The notes under the pieces: model-generated
Told to the model about the DNA's origin: nothing
The model's database searches: none
The model's input: the letters and a program-made list of their open reading frames with translations, nothing else
Translations under genes and position numbers: made by a program
Shown here: piece by piece, positions 45,351 to 57,655 of the stretch
Layout of the letters: every line of letters starts with the position of its first letter
How positions within the stretch are numbered: the stretch's first letter is position 1
Assembly: GCA_047495785.1 (NCBI GenBank)
Contig: JBLDXI010000054.1
Coordinates: 620,001 to 684,000, forward strand
From: Lepidodermella squamata
Taxonomy: Eukaryota > Gastrotricha
Length of the DNA stretch: 64,000 bases
Direction of reading: 5' to 3'

Positions 45351-48300
45351 TTAGGCAAGATAGTTGTAAATTGCTTCAAAACCACGTTGCATTGCATAGT
45401 CTATAGGCCTCAAGCCTCGCCCGTCCTCCATCTCCTTTGCTTTCGGGTACTTGCTAGCAAAAAGACTCACAACATCAATGTCATAACGATCTCGATTCAC
45501 ACAAATTGATAGAGGCGTTGAACCGTTGTTGTCCACCCTTTTAAGCGCACCAGACCATTTATCGAGTAGAAACACTATGATGTTGTAGTAATCTCCTGTT
45601 ACGACTTCAGCATCAACACCATGGTGAAGCGGGGTGCGGCCCCATCTGTCATAGGTTTTCACGCCATCTGGCCATTTCAGCGCGAGATACTTGACCATTT
45701 CAAACGAACCCATACGAGCAGCTCGAGATATTGGTAAGATTTGGGAATAGCCACGTTGTGGGCCGGATATTGGTGGTAACTGCTGCCGCTTCTCAGCTCG
45801 GCTTCTCATATCAAGGTCAGGGATCTTCGCAGCTTCTCGCCATTCCTTTCGTAGAGTTTCAGCGATTTCCAAGTTCCCAATGCACACTGCGTGGAGAAAT
45901 GGGGTAAAGCCGGATCTATCATACACTTGGACCAATTTCGGTTGCTTTTCCAAGAAGAGTCTGACCATGGGCATCGAACCCTGTCGGACTGCAGCGCAGA
46001 GCGGATTTTCGCCCCTTGAGCATGCTTCTACAATAGCATGCGGGATTTTGTCAATCAGGAATTCAACGACTTCAGATAGATTACGCTCGAATGCTAGAGT
46101 GATTGGTGTTCTTTGCCTTGAGTCACTAATATTGACTGCTTCGGGCCATTTCTCAGCCAGGAAAGATGTGATCTCCATTCTATGGTTATCTTCAGTCCAA
46201 CCTAAGATTGTTTGAATTGTTTCATCGTTTATGAGATTACTGGAGTAGTTTGAAATCGCAGTTTTCACGAAATTCATGAAATCGAAGTTATCAGCTAGAA
46301 TTTCGACCATTTTCGAGTCTTGCGAATCGTAAGAAGTTAGAGAGTCGAAGAAACCAGTCGCCCAAAACATTGTCTCTTCGTTCTGCGTTGACATGAATTG
46401 AGCTAGAGGCCCTATGATCTGGTTCAAAAGCCCGGAGTAACTCTGGCTCTGAGGAGCTCGTAAAGCTCTGGAAAGCTCATGAACAATTGAATCGTACTCA
46501 TTGGGGTGGCTCTCCATGTATTCAGTGATATCCGATTTACCAGCAGTTGCGAAAAAATCGGCATAAATTGAACCAGACATTTTCGCTCCAGCTTTTGAGG
46601 CCTCTATGATAGCTTGTCTTGCCTTGTCTTGGACTTCAACTCCATAAGATAATCTGCTATTTTCGCTTTGATTTGAGGTATTCCTTAGCTGGACTATATC
46701 TGGGAGTCTGTCCATAACGAACCGAAACAAATCGACTCGATCAGCCTCTAGAGAAGCTGCGAGAGCTGTTCGTCCAATCAGATCTTGATATCTGACCGCC
46801 GCGACCCATTTTGAATAGATGAATTCAACGACTTCTTTCGATGCTTGATGTCGTGAAGCTGCGACTGCAAGCTGGGTCCTTCTCAAATTGGCATCGACAT
46901 ACTTCACAGCATCAGGCCACCATTTGTAGATGATTTCAGCCACGGCAAGGCTAGAGCTATGTGCCAGGGCTGATTCTCCGAATTTATTGATGAATTTAGC
47001 TGAATCGGGATATTTGTCCAATATGTAAGAAACAATTTCGAGGTGACCATAACTAGCCGCTGTGAATAGGGGCGTGAAATGTCGTATGTTGTCGTCGATT
47101 TTCAAAGCTTCGGGACATTTTTCTAGGATCAATTTCACGATATCGATTGGTACATCGTATCGAATAGCCATCGAAAGAACGACGCAACCCCTCGCGTCTC
47201 TAGCTAGGGTAGATTTAGGCCAATGGTTGACTAAGATCTTAACAACATCGTAGCTTTGAAATCTAATAGCTTCCATTAGAGGGGTAGATCTAAAATACCA
47301 GAAAAAAATGATGAAAATCGTAGTTAACCTTGTGTTTTGGCTTACCTGTTAATTTTTGATGGTAGATTGATCAGAGTTTGGTCTGCCTGAGCTAGGAATT
47401 TCGAAATATCTTGAAGATTGAGCCTTGCAGCCCAATGTAGTGCTGACATGCCGAATTTATCCGTAATCCTGGACCCTTCCGGCCATTTGCTTTGAAGAAG
47501 TTCTATAACTTCTTTATGGCCTTTCCTCATCGCAGCCAGAGATAGCAAAGTCCTATTATCTTCGTCCACCAATTTAACTGAATCTGGGCACATTTGGTAC
47601 AGAGTTTCGACTAAACCATCATTGCCGAGTTCAGCTGCGAATTTCATAGCAATAAACTCGGTTCTCAGGTCGTCCGACCAGTTGTCTTTGGATAGATCTG
47701 CCAAGGGCTTTGATGATTCACGATTGACGAGCAATTTCCGGAAGAAACCTGGATCGAACAAGGCAATTAGTCTTTCGGCTACTGTTTCAAGTCTCAAATT
47801 GAGTAAATTCGAAACCATAGTTGGGAGTACCAAACAATCCTCGACTGGTCTCTCCATTTCAGTAAGATCGAAGAAGTCCTTCACAAGTCTGAATCGGACA
47901 TCGACCAAAGGAATCTCCGAGCTTAAGTTGAAATGAATTTTAGCTTCTTCAAGAAGCATGTTATGAAACAGTTGATCAGTTGAAAGGGCCCGAGCAGTTG
48001 GGAATTCCAGATTAGGTATTTGCCGATCTAATTCTACGGCTTCTCCAGCTTCAAGTGCTCTGACGATGCGATCCCTGTGATTAGCATTCGACTCGAAAAT
48101 AGCCTGTGAATTTGCTTTTATAGTTGATTCCCAATCAATCACTTCGACCTGCGTGATAAGGCCGAGTTTGATGAAGTACTCGATCTTTTCAAACTTCTCT
48201 TTTCCGACCAGCCTGACGATACAATCGGCTTTGATCGGTTCCGAATGGCCAAGCATTAAGAAAACGAAAAGCAACCGTTTCTCATCGAAATCAAGGATTC

Positions 48301-50727
48301 TGTCAAAAATGTATCGAATAAGCTGTTTGGCATCTAGTTTTGTCTTGATCATGGCTGAATCACCAATAATTTCGAAAAATCGCCTCGTGTAGTTGGTGGC
48401 ATGAGTGAAAAGAGCGGCTAAAAGTCTAGCAACTTGATGCTTTCCATCGCAGAGACGGGCCAAAGCCGAAAAATGATCGCTACTGAGCTTTTCTTTCATC
48501 TTGTAAGTTGTCTTGAAGATTTCCACTATTGAAGCATCAGACAGCCGTTTTATCGCGATTCTATGACCTTGCACATCCAGTTCTTCCCTTGATATCACGC
48601 AGAACGGAGAAGCCTTAAATTGTTCTCGGTAAGTTTCAAATATTGACATTAGTTCGCAGTGATCAAAAACGAAAAGAATCCTATTGTTTCCAATTGATTC
48701 AAGCAAATCGACTACATCTTTGATGGTTCGAAGTTTCAAAGAAGGGCTAAATAGGTTTAACATAGCGCAAAGCTCTTTGCTGAGGTGATCAGCGTCGAGG
48801 GCGTAGGTCGATTTGGCATCGATCCAAATCACGAATTGTATGCGGCAACTTTCGTATAGGAACTTATGGTAATTCCGGCTAGAGAGAACTTGAGATAGGA
48901 CAGTGGATTTTCCGACTCCAGGCTCCCCAAATATGTTCAAAATACCTAAAGGGATTAATGTATTTCACACTCTTTTATTAGATAAGAGTGACTACCTTTT
49001 GAAGCATCTTTACAGGTCGACTTCAGCTTATCAAGGATAAGTAATTCGTCTTCCTCCCGTTTCCAATAGTTGGATAGTGAAGGGACATTCAAAGTCCTGA
49101 TATAACATTTTGTAATATAATTAAAGTTCAATGAGGCATCTTACTGTATCGATGAGTGAGGTTCGACTCCCCTTGCCGATAGTTTGGCGATAATTTGGCT
49201 AGATTGAACAGGCTCTTCATCGTCTGAATCAGGCAAAGGAACGTTTCTCAGGCCCCTGCGCACCACCTCGAGCTTTCTAGGCAGGCCGCCACACATTTTC
49301 GCCAGGGATAAGGCCTTCTTAGCATCTAGGACACCTTTTCCTTCCTCTTGATAGATTAACGTTAGTACGGCGGTCATTTCAGTTATACTGAAGGGCGGTA
49401 GCTCGAACGAGTTGCTTATCAAGTGTTTCAGTTCCTCGCCAATTTGAACCATCGATTTGTAGACGTCGGTTCGAAGTGACACAATGCAAGGCCAGCCATT
49501 GCTGCAGCAAAGCTGTGTGATTGCGTTGAGCAGATGCAAGTGGAAGACATCGTCGAAAACCAGGATGCAATCAGGATTTGCTACCTTACTCCTCGTCTCG
49601 TTGATGGACTTAATATTAGGGTATTTGATGATGATTGAATCGAGGACTAACTTCTCGAGATTCGAAACGCTATCGTTATTGAAATCTTCTCGAAACTCGT
49701 AGCAGTTGATGTAAAATGCGGCTTGGATATGGAGTTCATTCTTCAGATGCTGAACAATATCTGCCTCGTTGAAGAATGTGAGAAGGAATTGAGTTTTGCC
49801 GACCCCGTTTTGCCCATGGAATACCAGGCACCCAGTCTCTGGGCTTCGATATAGTTTCTCCGTCTTCGAAAGGAAGTTTTGGACGATTTCTGGGTCCCGT
49901 CGGTATATATCAGTTTCCCACGCCGGGGCGTTGAACAGCTTGAAAGCGCTGCAATGGGACATAGTTAATTTTTTATTGGTTTTACTATCAACTAAAAAGC
50001 CTAACAGAATCTATACCCTTATCTTAGTCTTTACGAGACCCTAACCCTCACGAATCTCAACTTTGGAGCTGAACCTCTTTCAATTGGCTAAAGTTGGAAA
50101 CTGGACATTTAGGGAGTTCCAGGGATCAGGAATTCAAAACAAAGGAAGGGTAAACATCCCACAGTGGGCTCATTGGTTTCTTCTGCTGGGTCAAGGAAAA
50201 CACCTCAATTCCAGAATCCTATTTCGCACACTGGGGAGTTTCTTAATTCTAAAGCCTAAACCCTAAACATATATGGAAGTGAAAATTAGGTTAGAAAAGC
50301 ATTACTTGTCAACAGTCGTTGGAATTCGCTCAATCAATGTTTCGATAACGTTCTCAGTTGCATCCTGATCGAACCATGAGATCGTCTCCAAATTGCCCAT
50401 CATCAACCAGATCTCACCCCTTCTGTCATTTGCATGTTCCTCGTCTAACAGAACGCAAAGAATCGGCAACTGTCTTCTGTGGGCATGAGCAAGTTCTTCG
50501 AAGCAAGTCTTGCTGTCTCGATATAGGTCGCAAATAAAGACGAGGAACACATCGCACTGGTTGATTCCATGAAAATCCGGTCCACCATGTTCCTTTCTGC
50601 TGAGCCAAATTTGGAAGCTTCGTGACAAAGTATCAGCCAGGTCTCGGATTTCTTCGGATCTGTAGTCTTGGGCATAACTGAAGAAAACCGAGGGCACCTG
50701 CCCATCATGTTCAGCTAAAAACGGCAT
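45351..50727 (-). CDS. TIR/NB-ARC/second P-loop domain/ankyrin-repeat NLR-like protein
   Basis: Five exons with matching phases: 50727-50306, 49948-49145, 49096-48996, 48945-47346 and 47289-45351 (1,621 residues). Residues 1-135 are a TIR domain: VPSVFFSYAQDYRSEEI, then TCFEELAHAHRR, whose CxxEL Glu is the NAD-cleaving residue in catalytic TIRs. The first nucleotide-binding domain (about 141-409) has P-loop GQNGVGKT (186-193), Walker B CILVFDD, SLRTDV and CGGLPRKL, the GLPL-type motif of NB-ARC. A second P-loop domain follows with GEPGVGKST (449-457) and RILFVFDHCEL. From about 895 to the end are ankyrin repeats (TALAASLEA, TPLHHGVDAE). The order resembles TIR-NLR receptors. Joining is inferred from splice sites and phase, not cDNA. 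A signalling role in immunity or cell death is inference from family. Confidence 0.8.
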
Positions 50728-50970
50728 TTTACACCTTGTGTCGATGTGAAAGTAGCATCATGAAATAGCATTTTTTTCTAGAATGCATTGATCCGCCTCA
50801 ATGGATTGATACACCCATTAAGCGCACGGATAGAATTATGTCCTCAAAATGCATTTTTTTCATTAAAATGAATAGCGTAGTCCATAGAAAACGACTGCAT
50901 ATGCGCCTTCAATGGGTCAATACAAAAAACTCCCAGGTCACAAGTAATAGGCGTGAAGCGGTGCGTTTTA

Positions 50971-53900
50971 TTACGTTTGCTTCGAAATCGATTTATACCG
51001 CTTCAGGTACTCAAGTATTTGCGTATTACCAGCATCTTCTGCAAGTTTGCATGCACGTTTCAGATCTGGAATTTTCACACCTAGTTGCAGCAGTGAATCA
51101 ATGGCCTTGACGTTGTCGCATTTGTTGCTTATCGCCCGTTCGATAGGCGTGTCGCCTAGTTTCCCGCGCAATTCGACGTTCGCACCTATGTCGATGAGCA
51201 GTTCGATGACTTCGGACCAACTTGCGTCTCGGTGGCAGGAATCGACGGCGTAGTGCAGCGGCGTGTCGCCCTTAGCATCTCCAACGTGAATGTTCGCGTT
51301 GTATTCCAGCAGCAAATTGATACCGGCGAGCACCTTCCTTGTTACCACACCTTGAATGAGAAGAGTAATATCAAGAGTTGAGCTAAAAAATAACAAATAG
51401 GGGGAACGATGGCGATGGCCCTTCGTCGTTCCATTGCATTTCAATATGTCCGAGCTCGATTTGAGCTATCCTGATAGCTATCCTCACAAGCTTTTTGACG
51501 AACATAGTTCCACTCATTCCGACCTCATATAAATGTCCCAACCCTAACCCTAGCCCTAGCCCTAACCCTAACTCTAGCATTTGCCATACTGCCAAAATAG
51601 GAGAAAGGGAAGATCGAGGTTCGATTTGAAGGCTTAGACCGACCTTCACTCATCAATAGATGCATAGCGGTTCTCTCCCGATCCTTCGTCACATCGCTCC
51701 TCGTATTCGGACTAACTTTGACCTCTTCCAGCAAATACCTCGCTGTTTCGATTTGATGAGCAAGCAGAGTCTTCTGCAGCAACGTTCTGCCCAAGTTATC
51801 GCGAATATCCATGAAAAAAGACGGCCGCCATTCGATGAAAAACCGAACGATATCAATGTGCCCTGTCATTGCTGCCACATGAATAGCTCTATCACCATTG
51901 TCATCAGCAACACTCGCTAGGGCAGGTGCTTGTTTGACCAGGAATTTCACTATTTCCAACTTGTTGTCATAAGCATTCTCCGCGAGTTTCACGATCTTCT
52001 CACCTTCAATTGCGATATTGCCAGGCCTTGGTTCTCGTATTGCGATTTCGTGGAAGGATCTGAGAAGCTTTTCTTGTTTCTCCTCGGGAAGAGCAGACTG
52101 ATCTAACAAATCCTCCTCCCCAGACCACAGGCAAGCGTGATGAAGAGTTGAGCGATTCATGAACCCACGTTCTAAGATATCACAGCCGAAAATTATCAGT
52201 TTTTGAGCAGTAGTCAAATGGCCAGCTAAAAGGGCTAGGTGAAGTGCTGTATTTCCATTGGAATCTTTCATTCTAGCATCAGCTCCAGATTGGACGAGAG
52301 CCTCGATTACTGGGTCTATTCCGAGTAAAGCGGCTAAGTGAAGTGGGGTTCGGCTGAAGTCACGTTCAGAGCTTTTCGCATTGACATCAGCGCCACTTTT
52401 CACAAACTGTGTGATCGCCTCGGTCCGGTTTGTCATCGTAGCTGTATGAAGAGGGGTTCGGCCCAAAAAACCAGGCACATCAGCAATACTCACACTTTTG
52501 ACCCATGAAGTCAGAAACCGAATCACATCCGCATTATTCGAGAATTTGATCACTTCTTGCAAGAATGAACTGCAGATTTCCGCTTCGATCTCATCGTCGC
52601 TCATCCCATCTTTCTTCGCCATCGAAGATTTTTCATGCTGTAACAAGAGTTTGAACACCTTTTTCGAGTTGAACTTCGCAGCGAGTAGGATTGCAGTGAA
52701 TGAGTCATCATCGCGACCTTGGGACTGGATTTTAGAATTTCCACCGAATTCGAGGAGAAGTTTCGCCATGTCATAATCGTTTCGAACAGCACAATCGTGT
52801 AGAGCTGTTCGACCAGTTCTTGAATTAACCTCATTTACCGGACAATTGTTCTTCAACAGAAATCGCACCATCTTTTCAGAGCTTTTGCTGACGTAGTATT
52901 GAAAAACGTTGAATCCTTTCGCATTTTCATAGCTGAAAACCGATTTTGAGCCGTATTTAATGATCGCTTTTGCGCAGTCGAAGTTTTTCTTGATTAGGCT
53001 GATATGAAGAGGAGTAGCGCCATCGTGCTCATTCTCAGGGCATCGAACGTTGAGCTTTGCCTTACCTCGAGTTATCAGAAGTTTCGCCATTTCTGGATCT
53101 CCATGCTCCAGAGCGACCAACTGAAAAAAAAAATTTCAGGGATTGAAAAATGAGCAAATCGAGGTCTTACCATTATCGGAGTGTGATTTTTGTTGTTCCC
53201 AGTCTCCACCGATGCTGGGCTGTACTTGATAATCGTTTTCGCAACCTCGTAGAAACCTAATCGAACTGCTGAATGCAGGGGAGTGTTTCCCTCAACATTA
53301 TCTTTCACACACGCATTCGCTTTGTAATCTAGCAATAGCTTCACCATACTCAAATTATCAGCCGAAACAGCGAGATGTAACACAGTCTCTCCATCGGGCT
53401 CGAACTTCACATTTGCATCAGCCTTCATTTTCAACAGCGTTTTAGCCATAGCTTGTTTATCTAGTTGAACAGCGAAGTGGAGAGCTGTAAGCCCTCCAGG
53501 GTGATTTTTCACTTTTTTTGACCTTGCATTGATGTCAGCATCCAAATCATTGACCAGCACCTTGGCGACTTCAATCGAATCGAGGACTACCGTTTCTTGA
53601 AGTGGTGTCCTGCCGTTGTGTCGACTCGGCCTATCGACATCATCGTCACATTTCAAGACCAATATTTTCAACGGATTAATCTGGTTGATTTTAATGGATA
53701 GGACGAGTGGTGTATTTCCATCGGTATCTTCCAGAGTCAGGAGTTTGCCATCCTCCCAATTGGCGAGATAGAAAAGAGAGAGCAAATTGTTCTCATGTAC
53801 GGCTTGATGGATAGGCGAGACGTTTGACCGGTCGAAAAGATTTGCTCCAATAGTAGGATCAGCGTCCAATTCATCGAGAAGTAGCTCCATTACTGGAATA

Positions 53901-54746
53901 TCATGAGACGTACCAGGACGCAGCGCCTCGATTTAGATGCCTGATTTTTGTGTTATTTTTTAATAAGGTCCAAAGGTCGTCGTGGCTAAAAAAAACCTCA
54001 TTAGCAGCTATCGTTATTTTTCTTCTGCGACCAGCAAAAAATCTCATTCATGAAAATCACGTTTTTACGCAAAGATCAGTTTTTTGCAGTGGCCTGAAGA
54101 TCTCGATCTTAAAGAAAACGGCGGGGTCGCGAAAAGATCTGTTATTTTGTTTTCAATTATAATTTTTATTTTCGATGGCAAATTAATTTTATATTCAATA
54201 AAAAATTTGCCATCGAAAGTCATTATTATGCACACTTGTGCTAAGCACATCACGTGATTTTTTACGCAAACCCGGATAATGGGAGCTTCGAAGCCGCTGC
54301 GTCCTGGTACGTCTCATGTGGAATATGGCCCTCCCTACAAGCCAAATGGAGCGCGGTGTCTTTGGATTCGTTTTTGACAGGTGAATTCACGATTTCTAGA
54401 CCTTTTTTCCTAGCAAACAGGTCAACTAGGTCCTGAAATAACCAATTCTAAGAAAAAATGTGACTAATTCTCGCCAGTTTACCCGTTTTCCAAGCCGAGC
54501 TGCGAGATGAAATGCGGTTTCGCCCTTGTCATTCGTAATCTCGATGTCAGCGCCCGATGATAAGCAGAATGACGCGAATTCGACCTGGCTTTGCCGGACT
54601 GATTCGTGGAGCAGAGTGGAGTCGTCATGGCCAAAGCCCTTGACGTTGATACCCCATTTACGAACGACATCAATGATTATGCCGACATCGCCACGCCGGC
54701 AAGCATCGACAATGTCGCCCCGCTCTTCTTCGGTCATTACAGTCAT
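50971..54746 (-). CDS. Long ankyrin-repeat protein, exon interrupted by a transposon
   Basis: Exons 54746-54483, 54432-53171 (containing the 53902-54318 insertion), 53120-51650 and 51350-50971. Without the insertion and one target-site copy, the phases fit and the length is 983 residues. It is almost entirely ankyrin repeats (TPLHSAVRLGFYEVAK, TPLHLAALLGIDPV), with no TIR or P-loop domain. At 54319 the frame reads CREGHIP and continues after the element as VMELLLDELDA, a normal repeat. As present in this sequence, the insertion puts stops into the frame. The stop codon overlaps AATAAA. It ends 243 bp upstream of the NLR-like gene on the same strand, so the two may be co-regulated. It is a plausible partner or source of the ankyrin part of that gene. 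Confidence 0.75.
51538..51577. repeat. Telomere-like CCCTAA/CCCTAG run inside an intron
   Basis: About six hexamers of CCCTAA or CCCTAG type in tandem, in the third intron of the ankyrin gene (51351-51649). Short AACCCTA traces recur near 50038 and 50262. It is too short to indicate an old telomere with confidence. Confidence 0.65.
53902..54318. mobile_element. hAT-like non-autonomous element in an ankyrin exon
   Basis: A 417-bp element with 24-bp perfect terminal inverted repeats beginning CATGAGACGTACCAGG and ending in the reverse complement. Both sides carry the identical 8-bp duplication TGGAATAT (53894-53901 and 54319-54326; ATATTCCA on the gene strand). The interior is AT-rich with a hairpin near 54171-54223 and no transposase. 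An 8-bp duplication and CA..TG ends suggest hAT. Confidence 0.85.
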
Positions 54747-55062
54747 TTTGTTTGCACAATGCAAATTGAGTTGATTGGATGAGATTAGGCAGCGATTTTA
54801 CTGCCAGGGTAGCTGAGGTAAGAAAAGCCCTTGAATGCATATCGACACTTGACACAGGAAATCGATAGAGCGTGCTGTAAGTTTGCTATTAACAATTAAT
54901 AGTCTCACTCCTCTTTGTGGGATTATTCGTTCGATATAATTCGATCTATCTATCAACTTCGATTTCTCAAAACGGCTGGTCTTTTAGAGGTTCTTCTAAA
55001 AGGTGACTAGAGCGGATAAATATTTGAAAATCTCGCTGCTAGGTTCGCGAATTTATTCATAT

Positions 55063-56683
55063 TCAATTTGTACTTTTTACTATGATTGCAACATCGACGA
55101 TGAAAATGACTGAGAAAAGTGTAATATAGAACATTATGTCATAAACTCGCAATTTTGTTAAACTTAACGGCTTCCATCGCAATTCAACCCGCGATTTCAT
55201 GAACGCCCAGTTTGAGCCTTCACAGCAAAACAGGGCGTGGATTGTTACAAGAGCTCCAGCAGCTAGTTGCATTTCCAGGAATAAATCAATTAACGGAATT
55301 TGGGCCGATTTTGGTATAGATTCAGTTAGAACTGATTGCAGAACGGCGAATGATAGCAGGACTGTTATGCAAAACCCTGGTCTCTCCGGCCTTTCAGGTG
55401 GCATGAAAACCGACGTTGAAATCGTGACTTGCAAGATGATGCATGGGACGTAGATGCTAGTGACATAGGCCATGTATTTCCTAGCGAAAACGAAAGTAAC
55501 CACCACACGGCTGTATAGCATATGATCGTTCAGGTATGTATGATTGATGTTGGCTATGCTGCTCGATTCGAGCCTCCAAAGTTCACCTTCGGAGGTAAAA
55601 TTTCTATTCACTGACAAGGCCCCAGCCTCTTCAGCTTCTAGCCGGACTGACAGGGAATTTTCATATGATTCAAGTACAATGCCGCAGGTTTGAACATCGA
55701 ATGGGAAGTTGGTGTGGTCCAAATTGCAGAAAAATGTCAGCGGAGTCATTATGTACCAAGCAACACTAGTGTTGCTGTAGAAGTAAACCTTCGACAGCTC
55801 GGCGAGCCTTAAAAACAACATTCAATATATAAGCATACCTACATTTTAAGGATCGATCCTCACGATTCGAAAGGTAACAGATCTGTGGCTGAATTCATTA
55901 CGGGTATCATTGGAAGCCAAACATCGGAAGCTTTTATCTTGATGTGCTCGACATTAACAGTTTTATCCGCTCGCCAGTCAACGCATGGATGGCTCCAATA
56001 GAAATTGAACACTGCCAAAATTGATATTCTGGTGGAAAAATGTTAAATATGAGCAGGGCCCAGTGTGCAAAGTCGGGGTATACCACCCGGCTCCAGAGGT
56101 CCAGGCAAGAAAACCCTGAAAAAACCCTCTGCAGAGCCCCTTTGGTCAGGGAAATTCTCGGGGCAGAATCCTACTTCATTCACTGGTAGGACCGGATCAC
56201 TGGCCGGATCATTAGGCAGATAAGAGAGGTAATGCTTGGGTCCGATAAAAAATTCGAAACCTCAGAAAAAAGACCACAGGGAACCCTCACCCTATCGGTA
56301 ATTTGCCTTAAGGAACTTAATCATGTTCAACTTTCATTGTCATGATCTGGCACTGTGATTGGCAGTCATTGCTGCCCATGCATGAATTACATTTTTACGC
56401 CGAAAACTTACGTTTGATCTTTATCTGAAAGAGATCGCAGGCGCACAGCCACAAATTCAAGTTTCACTTTGATGCCCTGAGTAAATTTAGCGACTGGTCT
56501 AGCTTTAGACAGCAGCGAGCACTTTTCGATCATCGCTCGTGCTACCAGTTCTTCTTCAGGCACAAATTGCGGAACAGTCGTCGAGGAGACATTTAACTGC
56601 ATCGCTGCGGATACCAGCAGGAATGAATTTGGTATCGCAATGAACAGGCTCAAAGAATTGGCGAAGCCTCTCGAAAACAACAT
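55063..56683 (-). CDS. Cys-loop ligand-gated channel subunit, copy A
   Basis: Exons 56683-56412, 56028-55864 and 55807-55063 (phases 2 and 2), 393 residues. Signal peptide MLFSRGFANSLSLFIAIPN. Exon 2 supplies WSHPCVDWR and the DVWLP strand typical of the ligand-binding domain. Exon 3 has the Cys-loop CNLDHTNFPFDVQTC (13 residues between cysteines), an M1-M3 block (VTSIYVPCIILQVTIS; RPGFCITVLLSFAVLQSV) and M4 at the end. The M3-M4 loop is short. No vicinal cysteines in loop C. M2 resembles nAChR-type subunits, so cation permeation is possible. Intron 1 contains a 125-bp MITE. It is a tandem duplicate of the copy at 57656. Confidence 0.85.
56061..56185. mobile_element. Short hAT-like MITE in intron 1 of channel copy A
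   Basis: It begins CAGTGTGCAAAGT and ends CTACTTCATTCACTG, related to the element at 616-772. The flanking 8-mers GCAGGGCC and GTAGGACC agree at six of eight positions, consistent with an aged target duplication. Confidence 0.6.
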
Positions 56684-57655
56684 ATAACGGATCACTTATC
56701 CAATAAATTTCTAGAATGAGACTTCAAATAAATTGTCTTGAATGAGGTTCATATCGCAGTTTAGCTTTAAGCTCGATGTTTTATCCGAAAAACCATCGAT
56801 TCAGGGTATCTTTGTTTATAGATAAATATTAATAGCTGAATAAAGCCACGGGAATTTCGTTATTTGCAGGAGCACGTTGAATAAATCGAGCTAAAAAGAT
56901 ACACATTATCCTAGTGGTGATGATTTGCTGAACAAACATAAAATCTTGTTATCAAATTTACCCAGCTAAACGATTCAGCAGAGTGCAGAGTACGTTATGG
57001 TACTTTCGCAAAATAACGAGGGGAAACTACAAATGTCGGAGAATTAGTTCAGTAAAGCGAAATTTCAGTGATCCTATCAGCACTAATTTCCGGGCATTCA
57101 ATCGGAATTGTTTTAGCTGGCTAAGATTCCAGAGGTGTCCCGTGAACTAGTGCACCGGGTCCGAAATAGTGAAGGGGCTGCGGAGTCACTAACTGCGTCG
57201 CAAGCCTCTTCTTCGAATAAGGGCAAATCAAGGGGGCTCTCAGGCAGTAAGCTGGAGGATTCGTCTAGTGCTTCCAGGCAGACAAGGGCAAGTAACGCAG
57301 GTCAGGGGCCCATAAGCAACATAAGCAACCACGGACTCCAAATCTTTCGGGTCGCTTTTGCGCCCTTCTTCATACTCGGCTGTATCTGTAAAAAAATTCC
57401 TTGTGCTTTTGTTTGTTCAAGCATGCCATCACTTCTATGATTCTAGAGAGAATCTTAAAAATTTTGGCAGATTTTGGCAGACAAACTAGACATTTTGGCA
57501 GATACTGCAAACAAAATGTGTCTATTCCTATCAATCAGCCTATCAACCCTAGCTCCAGGATCCAATTTCGCGCAACCTGATCGCCATAGAATATTACTGA
57601 GAAAAGTAGCAATCGAATAAAATATTGGAAAACTTATTAGTAGCAAAATTTTTAG
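56684..57655. other. Intergenic between the two channel genes
   Basis: No convincing gene. A + strand Ser-rich open frame at 57135-57440 lacks start context and family resemblance. A triple ATTTTGGCAGA repeat lies at about 57461-57505. Confidence 0.45.

Noticed and set aside
50154-50240. Complete MITE in intron 1 of the TIR-NLR gene
   Set aside because: Only one end (CCTATTTCGCACACTG) is clear; no matching left end or target duplication.
45351-54746. One giant gene joining the ankyrin-only and TIR-NLR genes
   Set aside because: A stop codon overlapping AATAAA ends the first, and an ATG begins the TIR exon 243 bp later.
57135-57440. Ser-rich + strand open frame as a gene
   Set aside because: No ATG context, splice partner, repeats or family resemblance; likely chance.
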